Shown here piece after piece: positions 1 through 7,588 of a stretch of DNA of 38,575 nucleotides; positions within the stretch are counted from its first letter, which is position 1, and each line of letters starts with the position of its first letter. Under the pieces are notes generated by a model that worked only from the letters and a program-made list of their open reading frames with translations, searched no databases and was not told the DNA's origin. The position numbers and the translations under genes were made by a program. Source of the DNA: Alphaproteobacteria bacterium. GTDB lineage: Bacteria > Pseudomonadota > Alphaproteobacteria > Sphingomonadales > Kordiimonadaceae. The stretch is taken from positions 1-38,575 of the forward strand of contig SBGU01000012.1 of NCBI GenBank assembly GCA_006226495.1. Reading direction: 5' to 3'.

Positions 1-92
1 CCCGTTTCGACAAGCTGGCGTCAAACTTCCTCGCCGCCGTCGCCCTCGCTTCCACAAGACTCTGGATCAGAAATTATGAGTCCAGAACCTAG
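1..92 (+). mobile_element. IS5-family transposase, C-terminal fragment (cut by window edge)
   Basis: Frame 3 from base 3 to the TAG at 90-92 encodes 29 residues, running from RFDKLASNFLAAVALAS to a final WIRNYESRT. This closely resembles the usual end of IS5-group (IS427-like) DDE transposases, where a RYDKLAxNFLAxxxLASxRLWLR-type tail carries the last helix and the protein ends in YEST or similar. Only the tail is in the window, so the catalytic DDE residues and the left end cannot be judged. The right end of the insertion sequence should lie within a few bases after the stop, because the neighbouring tetR gene ends at 107. I could not identify the terminal inverted repeat with one end missing. 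Family assignment is from remembered motifs. Confidence 0.75.
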
Positions 93-106
93 TGCCGCGC
101 CCGCGA

Positions 107-712
107 TCAGGCCTTTGCAGCCCGCAGGCCGCGCAGGAAATTGAGGATCAGGAAGTCCGCCATCTCGCGCGCACTATGGTTGCCGACCACTTCGAGGCTG
201 TCTTCCATCGCCATCACGGCAATGCCATGCACCCCGCACCATAAGGTGTGGGCGGCATAGTCGGCCCGGTCGCGCCCGTCCGGCCCAAAGAGCGGCAGCA
301 TGGTTTCGGCCACCACCGAAAACGGCAGCGCCACCTTGGCCAGGTACCAGTCCGGCAGGGGCCGGCCGTCCGCCCCCACCCGTTCGAGGATCGAGCCCCA
401 GGTATTGGGGTTGCCGGACAGGAAATCGAAATAGGCGGCATTCAGGGCCAGGAAATCCTGTTCCACATCCTGCCCCATGGGCACGGCGCGGATATGGGCA
501 TAAAGCGCATCCAGGGTGCGCGCCTTCACATGCAGGCTCAGGTCGTCCAGATTGTCGAACAGGTTATAGATGGTGCCGACCGAATAGCCGATTTCCTTCG
601 ATACCCGGCGCGCTGTCAGGGCGGCGATGCCCTCCTGTTCGACGATTTTTTCCGCCGTATCCAGCACCAGCGCCAGAAGCTCGTCGCGGCTGTGGTCCGA
701 TCGCCTGCCCAT
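107..712 (-). CDS. TetR/AcrR-family repressor with WHG-type C-terminal domain
   Basis: This 201-residue regulator has an N-terminal helix-turn-helix (about residues 10-55, with ALTARRVSKEIGYSVGTIYNLF) and an all-helical ligand domain. The ligand domain contains a W-C-GVHG stretch near residue 165, typical of the TetR_C_33 (WHG) group. The ATG at 712 is chosen because GGAG lies seven bases upstream and because the frame reading further upstream runs through the operator DNA. It is divergent from the DUF805/FAD-methyltransferase operon. Two near-identical palindromes between the genes overlap both promoters, so autoregulation and control of that operon is the simplest reading (inference). The ligand is unknown. 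The gene ends only 14 bases from the IS5 transposase stop, yet its C-terminus looks complete. Confidence 0.9.
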   Translation of the reverse strand: MGRRSDHSRDELLALVLDTAEKIVEQEGIAALTARRVSKEIGYSVGTIYNLFDNLDDLSLHVKARTLDALYAHIRAVPMGQDVEQDFLALNAAYFDFLSGNPNTWGSILERVGADGRPLPDWYLAKVALPFSVVAETMLPLFGPDGRDRADYAAHTLWCGVHGIAVMAMEDSLEVVGNHSAREMADFLILNFLRGLRAAKA

Positions 713-738
713 GGGTTTTCTCCAAAAAATTAAACGCT

Positions 739-798
739 GTTCATTTTTATATTGAACAATGTTCATTTCCGCAATATAGAACAATTGAACAACGTTCA
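739..798. promoter_or_regulatory. Divergent promoter with paired TetR operators
   Basis: Two palindromes, TGAACAATGTTCA (753-765) and TGAACAACGTTCA (786-798), have centres 33 bp apart, about three helical turns. An extra GTTCA half-site lies at 739-743. Rightward, TTGAAC (752-757) and TATAGA (775-780) form a 17-bp-spaced sigma70-like promoter. Leftward, TTGCGG (complement of 769-774) and TATAAA (complement of 746-751) also have 17-bp spacing. The first operator overlaps the rightward -35 box and lies within the leftward promoter spacer. The second overlaps the rightward start region. The assignment to the adjacent TetR protein is inferred from position. Confidence 0.75.
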
Positions 799-824
799 TT
801 TAACCGCTCAGGGGAGCATGAGAG

Positions 825-1190
825 ATGACCAATCCATTCACCAGGCTGGGGCTTGCCCGCAAGGGCCGCATCGGGCGCCGCCGCTTTTGGGCCCTCGGCG
901 CCCTTCTGTGGGGCGGCTTCGCCGTCCTGTATGTGTTTCTGGAAAACACCTTGGGACGCGGCGCGACCCTGGTGCTGTATCCACCTTTTTTTATCGCCAT
1001 GGCGGCGCTGATGGCCCTGCGTTTCCACGACCGCGACAAAAGCGGCTGGTGGAGCCTTCTGGTCGCCCTGCCCGTTCTTGGGCCGCTGTGGCTGTTCTGG
1101 CAACTGGCCCTGCGCGCCGGCACGAACGGCGCCAACCGGTTCGGCCCGGACCCGCGCCAGGCCGGCCGCGATTACCTGACCGTCGCCTGA
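825..1190 (+). CDS. DUF805 family inner-membrane protein
   Basis: The 121-residue protein matches the DUF805 (YhaH-like) pattern: a basic N-terminus with GRIGRRRFW (about residues 15-23), two to three hydrophobic helices, the loop RFHDRDKSGWW (about 66-76), and a C-terminal GANRFGPDPR motif. The family consists of small inner-membrane proteins without an established biochemical role. The start has GGGGAG about nine bases upstream and lies just right of the operator pair. The stop is only seven bases before the FAD-methyltransferase gene, so the two are almost certainly co-transcribed. Whether it serves the same pathway or only shares the promoter cannot be told from the sequence. Confidence 0.88.
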   Translation: MTNPFTRLGLARKGRIGRRRFWALGALLWGGFAVLYVFLENTLGRGATLVLYPPFFIAMAALMALRFHDRDKSGWWSLLVALPVLGPLWLFWQLALRAGTNGANRFGPDPRQAGRDYLTVA

Positions 1191-1197
1191 AGGACCG

Positions 1198-3411
1198 ATG
1201 ACCATGACACAGATCATCAATGACGTAACCGCCCTGAACCCGGTTGAGGTATGGGCTGTCACCCGCCCGGAAACGGCGGACGATGTTGCAGACGCCGTGG
1301 CCCGCGCCACCGGCCCCATTTCCATCGGCGGCGGCCGCTTCAGCATGGGCGGCCAGACCGCCAGCCCCGGCAGCCTGCATATCGACATGCGCGGCATGAA
1401 CAGGGTGCTGGCCTTCGCGCCCACCGACAAGGTGATCCGGGTCCAGGCCGGCATCCGCTGGTGTGATATCCAGCGTTTCATCGATCCCCATGGCCTGTCG
1501 GTCAAGATCATGCAGACCTATGCCAATTTCACGGTCGGCGGGTCGCTGAGCGTGAATGTGCATGGCCGCTATATGGGCCTGGGGCCGCTCATTCTGTCCG
1601 TGCGCGCCATCCGTATCGTGCTGGCAAGCGGTGAACTGGTTGACGCCACGCCGACCGAAAATGCCGACATCTTCTATGGCGCCATCGGCGGTTATGGCGG
1701 GCTGGGCATCCTTGTCGAGGCCGAACTGGACCTGGTGGACAATGTTCGGGTCGAGCGCCGCTCCAGAAAAATGAAAACCAGCGAATACCTGGCCTATTTC
1801 AAGGAGAATGTGCGCAATTCCGGCACGGCGGTGTTCCATAATGCCGACCTGTATCCGCCGCATTATAACCGCCTGCGCGCGGTCACCTGGTCGGAAACCG
1901 ACCGGGCGGCCACCACGGCCACGCCCCTGATGCCCACCCACAAAAGCCACTGGCTGCACAAATATTTCTTCTGGGCCGTGACCGAAACCCTGAAGGGCAA
2001 ATGGCGCCGCGAATATCTGGTCGACCCGGTCCTGTTTGCGGGCCGTCCTGTGCACTGGCGCAATTATGAAGCCGGCTACGATGTGGCCGAACTGGAACCC
2101 GCATCGCGCATGCGCAGCACCTATGTCTTGCAGGAATATTTTGTGCCCATCGACCGGTTCGATGCCTTTGTGCCCAAGATGGCGGAAATCCTGAAACGCC
2201 ACCGGGTCAATATGGTCAATATCTCGGTGCGCCACGCCAAGGCCGACCCCGGCGCGTATATGGCCTGGGCGCGCGAGGAAGTGTTCGCCTTCGTGCTTTA
2301 TTACAAACAGCGCACCCGCGAAAACGCCTGCAAGCGTGTGGGTGTCTGGACCCGCGAACTGGTGGATGCCGCCCTGTCGGAAGGCGGCACCTATTACCTG
2401 CCCTACCAGGCGCACGCCACCGATGCCCAGTTCCATGCCGCCTACCCGCGCGCGAAGGACCTGTTTGCCCTCAAGGCCCGGCTGGACCCGGATTTCCGCC
2501 TCCGCAACGTGATCTGGGACACCTATTACGCCCCGAAACCGGCGCAGGAACCGGCGCCTGCCGCATCTGAATTCAAGTCGGTGTACGCCACCACCGAAGG
2601 GCGCGACCGTTTCTATCTGTTCCTGCAGAATATCTTCAACCTGTACCCGGAAGACCGTTTCCACACGCTGATCGAGGCGACCAGCAAGGCGCAGGATACG
2701 GATGAGGATATCTACCGCGCGCTGCAGGACCAGTTGCCGGGCATCAAACCCGCGCTCGCCGACCTGACCCACGCCCTGCCGGCCCTGAAGGTGCAAAAAC
2801 AGGAAATGGCGCGCCAGACGGCGAAGCTCCTGGCCGACAAGGCGAAGATCGACGGGTATGTCGAAATCGGCACCACCGGGCGGTATGTGAAGGCGCTGAA
2901 AAAGAGCCTGAAGCTGACCGGCCCCATCACCCTGCTGCATGACAAGGCGCCCACAAATTCGCCGGTCGATATTGTCGAACGCGGCCAGATCGGCAAACTG
3001 GGCCGTTTTGTCGATATCCGGGATTATGCCCCGATCAGCGAGGCCGACATCGCCACCGCGTCGTGCGATCTGGTCACCTGTTATATCGGGCTGCACCATG
3101 CGGCGCCGGAAAAGCTGGAACCGTTCCTGAAATCAGTCGCGCGTATCCTGCGGCCGGGCGGCACCTTCATCCTGCGCGACCATGATGTGCCGGACGAAAC
3201 CATGAACCGCTTCGTGTGTCTGGTGCATACGGTCTTCAACCTGGGCACCGGCGAAAGCTGGGACACAAACGCCGCCGAGCCGCGTTATTTCAATGCGCTC
3301 GGCCACTGGGCCGCCGCCCTGGAACGCTGTGGTTTCCGCGACAGTGGCGCGCGGCTCACGCAAGCCAATGACCCGTCCGCCAACACCCTGATGGCCTTCA
3401 GCCGGATTTAA
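1198..3411 (+). CDS. FAD-linked oxidase fused to a class I SAM-dependent methyltransferase
   Basis: The 737-residue protein has two parts. Residues 1 to about 460 are a VAO/aldonolactone-oxidase-like flavoprotein: an FAD_binding_4 core with ISIGGGRFSMGGQ (41-53), then GGSLSVNVHGR and AIGGYGGLGILVEAELDLV, then a substrate-cap region. Residues about 470-737 look like a Rossmann methyltransferase with a degenerate motif I (YVEIGTTGR), a DLVTCYIGLHH strand and the characteristic ILRPGGTFILRDHD. The position where many aldonolactone oxidases carry the His that binds FAD covalently is an Arg here (R47), so non-covalent FAD is likely (inference). A second ATG at 1204 is an alternative start; the ribosome site is weak. 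It lies between the DUF805 gene and a secreted protein, in an operon facing a TetR gene. Substrate unknown. Confidence 0.82.
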   Translation: MTMTQIINDVTALNPVEVWAVTRPETADDVADAVARATGPISIGGGRFSMGGQTASPGSLHIDMRGMNRVLAFAPTDKVIRVQAGIRWCDIQRFIDPHGLSVKIMQTYANFTVGGSLSVNVHGRYMGLGPLILSVRAIRIVLASGELVDATPTENADIFYGAIGGYGGLGILVEAELDLVDNVRVERRSRKMKTSEYLAYFKENVRNSGTAVFHNADLYPPHYNRLRAVTWSETDRAATTATPLMPTHKSHWLHKYFFWAVTETLKGKWRREYLVDPVLFAGRPVHWRNYEAGYDVAELEPASRMRSTYVLQEYFVPIDRFDAFVPKMAEILKRHRVNMVNISVRHAKADPGAYMAWAREEVFAFVLYYKQRTRENACKRVGVWTRELVDAALSEGGTYYLPYQAHATDAQFHAAYPRAKDLFALKARLDPDFRLRNVIWDTYYAPKPAQEPAPAASEFKSVYATTEGRDRFYLFLQNIFNLYPEDRFHTLIEATSKAQDTDEDIYRALQDQLPGIKPALADLTHALPALKVQKQEMARQTAKLLADKAKIDGYVEIGTTGRYVKALKKSLKLTGPITLLHDKAPTNSPVDIVERGQIGKLGRFVDIRDYAPISEADIATASCDLVTCYIGLHHAAPEKLEPFLKSVARILRPGGTFILRDHDVPDETMNRFVCLVHTVFNLGTGESWDTNAAEPRYFNALGHWAAALERCGFRDSGARLTQANDPSANTLMAFSRI

Positions 3412-3422
3412 GGAGCCAGACC

Positions 3423-4460
3423 ATGAAACGTTTTGTGACCATGCTGTCCCTGTGTGCCGCGCTTGCGGGCCTGCCCCTGCCCGCGCACGCCGCCGAAATA
3501 CCCGCGATACCGACAGAACACCGGCGCGGCGCCGAACAGACCTACCTCACCTTCCCGGAATGGTTTCTGGTACACAGCCCGGCCGAATATGCCCATTTCA
3601 TCAAGGACCGCAACGCGAGCGAATTCCCCTACTGGGGCCATATCGGCCAGTTCTGGGACAGTTACGGCATGGTGACGCGCGCCACGAAGGACAAATACCC
3701 CTTGAACATGGGCTATCATGTCATGGTGTCGGTCATCGGCACCAGCACCACGGTCGAATATGCCGCCAAATCGGGCTACGAGACCATGGTGGGCCGGCTG
3801 TCGGAAGCCACGCGCAGCCATGGCATGACCGCCGAAGACAGGCTGGCCGCCGATGTGGCGCAGGACTATGTGGAATTCATCCGCCACACACCCTGGTACA
3901 AATATGACTTTCTGGGCAAGCTGAAGGCGCTGTGGACCGATACCGGCCTTACGGGTCCGGACATGATCCGAAAATGGGAACGCAAATATGCGCTGACCAC
4001 CGAATATACCGTGAAAGCCGCCTATGGCTGGCTGATCGGCAAGGCCACAGCCGCGGGGTATGAAGCGCCGTCGCTGGAAACCTATGTGGTGCTGGACCAT
4101 GCCCCCGATGCACTGCCCACGAGCCTCACCAAACTGCGGATCGTGGAAACCGGCGCCGACGGCACGGTGCTCGCCTCCCTGCCGCGCTATCAGGAATTTA
4201 CCGACTATGCCGCCGCGCTGGCCGGCGCGGGCGTCGGCTTTCGGGACATTGCCGGCAACCGGGACCGTATCGTCGTCAGCCTGATCACACCCGAGGGCTG
4301 GACCGCATCCCAAACCAGCCACCTGATGATGGCGCAACCGATCCTGACCGAACCGGGCACCGTGCGGCAGGTGCTGGACATCGGCATCGACGACCTGTCC
4401 CCCGCCCTGCGGGCATGGCAGGCGGACAGGGTGACGGTGGAACATATCTATGATTTCTGA
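3423..4460 (+). CDS. Secreted protein of unknown function
   Basis: The 345-residue product starts with a clear Sec signal peptide (KR, hydrophobic core, likely cut after AHAA near residue 24). AAGGAG lies seven bases before the ATG. The mature part is rich in aromatic residues, with TFPEWFLVHSPAEYAHFI (about 40-57) and FPYWGHIGQFWDSYG (about 68-82), and contains no cysteine pair or enzyme motif I recognise. The start is 11 bases after the stop of the FAD-methyltransferase gene, making it the last gene of that operon. A strong hairpin follows the stop. The linkage suggests an envelope partner of the fused enzyme, but this is inference from position only. Confidence 0.72.
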   Translation: MKRFVTMLSLCAALAGLPLPAHAAEIPAIPTEHRRGAEQTYLTFPEWFLVHSPAEYAHFIKDRNASEFPYWGHIGQFWDSYGMVTRATKDKYPLNMGYHVMVSVIGTSTTVEYAAKSGYETMVGRLSEATRSHGMTAEDRLAADVAQDYVEFIRHTPWYKYDFLGKLKALWTDTGLTGPDMIRKWERKYALTTEYTVKAAYGWLIGKATAAGYEAPSLETYVVLDHAPDALPTSLTKLRIVETGADGTVLASLPRYQEFTDYAAALAGAGVGFRDIAGNRDRIVVSLITPEGWTASQTSHLMMAQPILTEPGTVRQVLDIGIDDLSPALRAWQADRVTVEHIYDF

Positions 4461-4483
4461 GGCGCCCGGCTTGTGCAGATGAA

Positions 4484-4509
4484 AAAAGGGAGGCCATGGC
4501 CTCCCTTTT
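4484..4509. terminator. Bidirectional intrinsic terminator
   Basis: A 26-bp perfect palindrome has GGGAGGCC/GGCCTCCC arms flanked by A-tract and T-tract. It lies 23 bases after the secreted-protein stop and 6 bases past the end of the convergent protease gene. U-tracts would form on both strands, so it can serve both genes. Confidence 0.85.
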
Positions 4510-4515
4510 CCTTGA

Positions 4516-6969
4516 TCAGTTCACCCCATCGCAGAACCAGCAATCTTCGCCGTCCCGGGCGCCCATACCGGCGCCGATCGGGCTGCCCGGCGGGATGTCG
4601 GGGCCCTTGGGTGCGGTCACCGCAGGCGTGCGACCACGCGCCAGCGCATCATCGATGCGGGCCTTCAGGCCCTCGTTTGCAGCGGCGCGCACATCCAGAA
4701 GGGCGGCGCGGGCACCGGCCCGCACGCCGGGCTGCACATCCGAGCCGAAGGTCAGCTCGATCAGATGTTCGGCATACACATCCGCGACCACGGCGCGCAA
4801 CCGACCGGCGCGCGCGCTTTCCCGCTTCGCTGCCGCCATCACACCACGGGTCATACGTTGCAGCGCCGCTTTGAGGCCCAGGCCATCCAGATTCTGGCCA
4901 TCAAGGCGCGCCAGCCGCTCGGGCGCCAGCAGGGCTTCGAAGGTCAGGTCCGCCGCCACACGCGCCGCACCCATGTGGTCAAACAGCGGTCGGGCCGTAT
5001 CGGCGAAACTTTCGCGGCCGAACTGCGGGTCGCCGTCGTCATAGGCCACCGGATTGAGGCTGTTGAGCACGGCATCCGGCACATCCAGGGTCGCGGGCGA
5101 GATGGTGCCAAGGAGGGCATCGATGGCCGCAATCTGCACATCCGCCGGCACCGGCGCCGGGGCGGCACGGCCATCGCCCTGATGGCGATATTTGAAATTC
5201 AGGCCGCCGACCGATTTGGCCGCCGCCTGAAGCTGATAGCGGTGATAAAGATACAGCGGCACGAACTTGGTCTGCAGCGCAGCGAAACTTTCACCCGGGC
5301 GCAGGTTGCCTTCCCCAAACCGGTCCAGCGCGATGCGGCGCACCGCAAGCGTGTTGGCGAGACTGTCGAGCGGGTCGAAACCCGTGTCCCACAAGGCCCC
5401 GCGCGCGTGGCCGGAGGCAACGGGCCGGCTGTCCTCGTCCCGCACATAAAGGAGACCGGCTTTGTCGGCCTCGGCGATCAGGTCCGCCGGTTTTTCGTCG
5501 CTATAGAGGAAACGCGCGGTCCATTTGTCCCAGTTGCCGATGCCGACACCATAAACCTTGCTGAAATCAAGGCTGCCGTCGGCGCCCGCCGTCACCACCG
5601 GGGCCGGGTAATCCATCACACTGTCGCCGCCTTCGGTCATGCTGGCGGCCATATTGTGCGCGAAACCGAGCGCATGGCCGACCTCGTGCGCGGCAAGCTG
5701 GCGGATGCGTTTGAGCGCAAGCTGCACCGGATCATCCGGTTTGCCGGTGCCGGTATCCTGCGCGCCGGCCAGCGCTTCGAATATCTTGATATCCTGCCGC
5801 ACGCGCAGGGAGCCCAGAAGCACGATACCGCGCAGGGTTTCGCCCGTGCGCGGGTCATGGAGCGCAGCGCCATAGGACCAGCCGCGTGTGGCCCGGTGTA
5901 CCCAGTTCACCACATTATAGCGGGCGTCGAGGGGATGCACACCTTCCGGCAAAATCTCGACCCGGTACCCGTCCGGGAAACCGGCGGCGGCGAAGGCATC
6001 CTGCCACCAGCTCGCGCCTTCCTGAAGCGCGGAGCGGATGGGCTCGGGCGCGGCATTATCGATATAGAAAACGATCGGTTTGATGGTCTTGCCGTCCGGG
6101 CCCTTTTCAAGCCGGAAGCGCCGCGCGAGCTTGACCACCGTATCGCCGTCCAGGGGCGCCGACATGTCTACCTTGCTGGTACCAATCAGCCCCGCGCGCT
6201 CGTCGTCCATGCGCACCTCATAGCCCGGCTCGGGCAGTTTCATGAAGGTGGAATGTGCGATCAGGGTCACGGAATCCGGCACCGGCGTGGTGCCGCGCAC
6301 CTCGCGCCCCGGTTTGGTGCCGGCGAAGGTCACATAACTGTCGAACTCCAGGTTCAGCGGGAACGCCAGCGCATTGGCGGTATCGACAAACGACCGGTCC
6401 TTGTCGACCCGGAAACTGCCCTGCCCGGTTGCCTCGAGCCGCGCGGCCACACCCACGGCGTCGCGCTTCAGGAAATCGCTGAGGTCGATCAGCAGCCGGC
6501 CAGTGCCGTCTTCGGTCTCGACAATCGGGGTCGACCAGATGATCGAGCTTGCGAAGCTGGTGGCCACGGCATGGGCTTCGGCGTCCGAGCCCGATGCGGT
6601 GAAATCGCTGTTTTCGATCTGGGCCACCACACGGTCACCCATCTGGCGGAAGGCGATGATCTGACTGCCGCCGGGCACGGACCGGTCCAGCCCCACGGGG
6701 TTCGAGCCCAGGCCGCCGGTAAGATAAGCCGCATAGATATAGCGCCCGGCAAGGCCGGTCTTGTCGGGTTTTGGCAAGGCGACCAGCACACGCGCCTTGG
6801 CCGTGTCGACATAGGTTTCCAGAAGGCCGTCTTTGGCGTCCATGCCCTTCACGGCCGGGCCGAACTCGGCCAGCGCGGCGGCGGAAAGCATGGTGGAAGC
6901 GGACAGAAGGCTTAAGGACAAGGCCACACGGCGGGCCAGTTTACGGGTCAGATGACCGGACAGATACAT
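4516..6969 (-). CDS. Exported zinc-dependent metalloprotease (DUF5117/DUF4953, metzincin-like)
   Basis: This 817-residue protein has a signal peptide (basic start, LSLSLLSASTMLSAAALA, cleavage near residue 35). Residues 428-438 read HEVGHALGFAH, the extended HExxHxxGxxH zinc motif of metzincins, and DSVMDYP 11-17 residues later supplies a plausible Met-turn (M452). The N-terminal half, with YAAYLTGGLGSNPVGLDR, and the overall size fit the DUF5117/DUF4953 group of exported proteases. The ATG at 6969 is preferred because GGGGGA lies five bases upstream and the signal peptide begins there; an in-frame ATG at 6981 is the alternative. It is a monocistronic gene converging on the TetR-controlled operon, sharing its terminator. 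Likely periplasmic or outer-membrane associated. Substrate unknown. Confidence 0.88.
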   Translation of the reverse strand: MYLSGHLTRKLARRVALSLSLLSASTMLSAAALAEFGPAVKGMDAKDGLLETYVDTAKARVLVALPKPDKTGLAGRYIYAAYLTGGLGSNPVGLDRSVPGGSQIIAFRQMGDRVVAQIENSDFTASGSDAEAHAVATSFASSIIWSTPIVETEDGTGRLLIDLSDFLKRDAVGVAARLEATGQGSFRVDKDRSFVDTANALAFPLNLEFDSYVTFAGTKPGREVRGTTPVPDSVTLIAHSTFMKLPEPGYEVRMDDERAGLIGTSKVDMSAPLDGDTVVKLARRFRLEKGPDGKTIKPIVFYIDNAAPEPIRSALQEGASWWQDAFAAAGFPDGYRVEILPEGVHPLDARYNVVNWVHRATRGWSYGAALHDPRTGETLRGIVLLGSLRVRQDIKIFEALAGAQDTGTGKPDDPVQLALKRIRQLAAHEVGHALGFAHNMAASMTEGGDSVMDYPAPVVTAGADGSLDFSKVYGVGIGNWDKWTARFLYSDEKPADLIAEADKAGLLYVRDEDSRPVASGHARGALWDTGFDPLDSLANTLAVRRIALDRFGEGNLRPGESFAALQTKFVPLYLYHRYQLQAAAKSVGGLNFKYRHQGDGRAAPAPVPADVQIAAIDALLGTISPATLDVPDAVLNSLNPVAYDDGDPQFGRESFADTARPLFDHMGAARVAADLTFEALLAPERLARLDGQNLDGLGLKAALQRMTRGVMAAAKRESARAGRLRAVVADVYAEHLIELTFGSDVQPGVRAGARAALLDVRAAANEGLKARIDDALARGRTPAVTAPKGPDIPPGSPIGAGMGARDGEDCWFCDGVN

Positions 6970-7073
6970 GGTTTCCCCCATCAGAAAATCGGATCTGGCC
7001 AACACCTTAATGCAAGCACGCCCAATGGGAAGGGGGCGCCGCCTCACGAGGGCGTGAGCATACCCCGCCATTT
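6970..7073. other. Intergenic leader of the protease gene
   Basis: About 100 bases separate the protease start from the palindrome-flanked GIY-YIG unit. It contains one short perfect hairpin, CTCACG/CGTGAG with a four-base AGGG loop (7043-7058). The promoter of the protease gene must lie here or inside the neighbouring repeat, but I see no convincing -35/-10 pair. Confidence 0.4.
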
Positions 7074-7110
7074 CTCCCTCGTCATTCGCCGACTTGATCG
7101 GCGAATCCAG
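7074..7110 (+). repeat. REP-like palindromic repeat, left copy
   Basis: The palindrome at 7084-7106 has arms ATTCGCCGA and TCGGCGAAT around CTTGA, preceded by CTCCCTCGTC and followed by CCAG. The bases just outside (CGCCA..TCTCCCTCGTC) also match the copy at 16681, so homology extends beyond the stem. Confidence 0.85.
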
Positions 7111-7135
7111 TGCTGCCGTACCGCCACGCCCTGAG

Positions 7136-7423
7136 CTATCTAGAGACGTCCTCATACAGGTCACGCCAGTCCGGATTGCCTGCCTCGATCAGTTGCAGCT
7201 TCCATTGCCGTTTGTAACGCTTGAGTGCCTTTTCGCGGGTGATGGCCGCCTCCGCGGTGGTGTGGACCTCGAACCAGACAAGGCTGGTTACGTCATACCT
7301 GTCGCTGAAGCCTGGCGTGGCATGTTGCTTGTGTTCCCAGACCCGGCGCACGAGGTCATTGGTTACGCCAATATAGAGGGTGCCGTTCCGGCCGCTTGCC
7401 AGCATATATGTGTAGTAGGCCAT
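7136..7423 (-). CDS. GIY-YIG superfamily nuclease, small single-domain type
   Basis: The 95-residue protein carries the whole GIY-YIG core: YTYMLAS (about 4-10) and TLYIGVT (15-21) form the GIY...YIG pair, NDLVRRVWEH follows with the conserved Arg, and ITREKALKRYKR has the conserved Glu. It ends with NPDWRDLYEDV, the usual tail of the stand-alone UPF0213/YhbQ-like group. These enzymes are predicted to make nicks or breaks in DNA. It has no domain beyond the catalytic fold, so target choice would have to come from the DNA or a partner. The gene lies between inverted palindromes, 29 and 22 bases away, unlike its neighbours. GGGG before the ATG is a modest ribosome site. Confidence 0.92.
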   Translation of the reverse strand: MAYYTYMLASGRNGTLYIGVTNDLVRRVWEHKQHATPGFSDRYDVTSLVWFEVHTTAEAAITREKALKRYKRQWKLQLIEAGNPDWRDLYEDVSR

Positions 7424-7441
7424 GGCCCCATCTTCGGCCTA

Positions 7442-7478
7442 CTGGATTCGCCGGTCAAGCCGGCGAATGACGAGGAGG
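7442..7478 (-). repeat. REP-like palindromic repeat, right copy (inverted)
   Basis: The palindrome at 7446-7468 has arms ATTCGCCGG and CCGGCGAAT around TCAAG, with CTGG before and GACGAGGAGG after. It is the reverse complement of the left copy except for a few stem changes that keep pairing intact, for example GA/TC on the left against GG/CC here. Confidence 0.85.
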
Positions 7479-7588
7479 TGAGGACCCGCATGCCTTTGCG
7501 CCCCCACAATCCCTGTTCCCGCGTGCGGCAATCCGGTTTAGGCTCGGGGAAACCTTGCCGACGCCATCAGACGAGCCGGAACCTGCTT

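Larger units (their letters stand above)
7074..7478. mobile_element. Compact GIY-YIG unit bounded by inverted palindromic repeats (putative element)
   Basis: A single nuclease gene (7136-7423) is enclosed by two copies of one repeat in inverted orientation. The left copy (7074-7110) runs CTCCCTCGTC, then a 23-bp palindrome, then CCAG. The right copy (7442-7478) begins CTGG, then the palindrome, then GACGAGGAGG. Each palindrome has 9-bp arms around a CTTGA/TCAAG loop. The gaps between palindrome and gene are only 29 and 22 bases, so the unit is about 405 bp with almost no other DNA. I found no clear target duplication. The same repeat occurs without a gene as an inverted pair at 16681-16770. 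That this unit moves as an element is inference. Confidence 0.55.

Noticed and set aside
739-798. LexA (SOS) box of the alphaproteobacterial GTTC-N7-GTTC type
   Set aside because: Several GTTC and GAAC words occur, but none are spaced by seven bases in direct orientation. They pair as inverted repeats instead.
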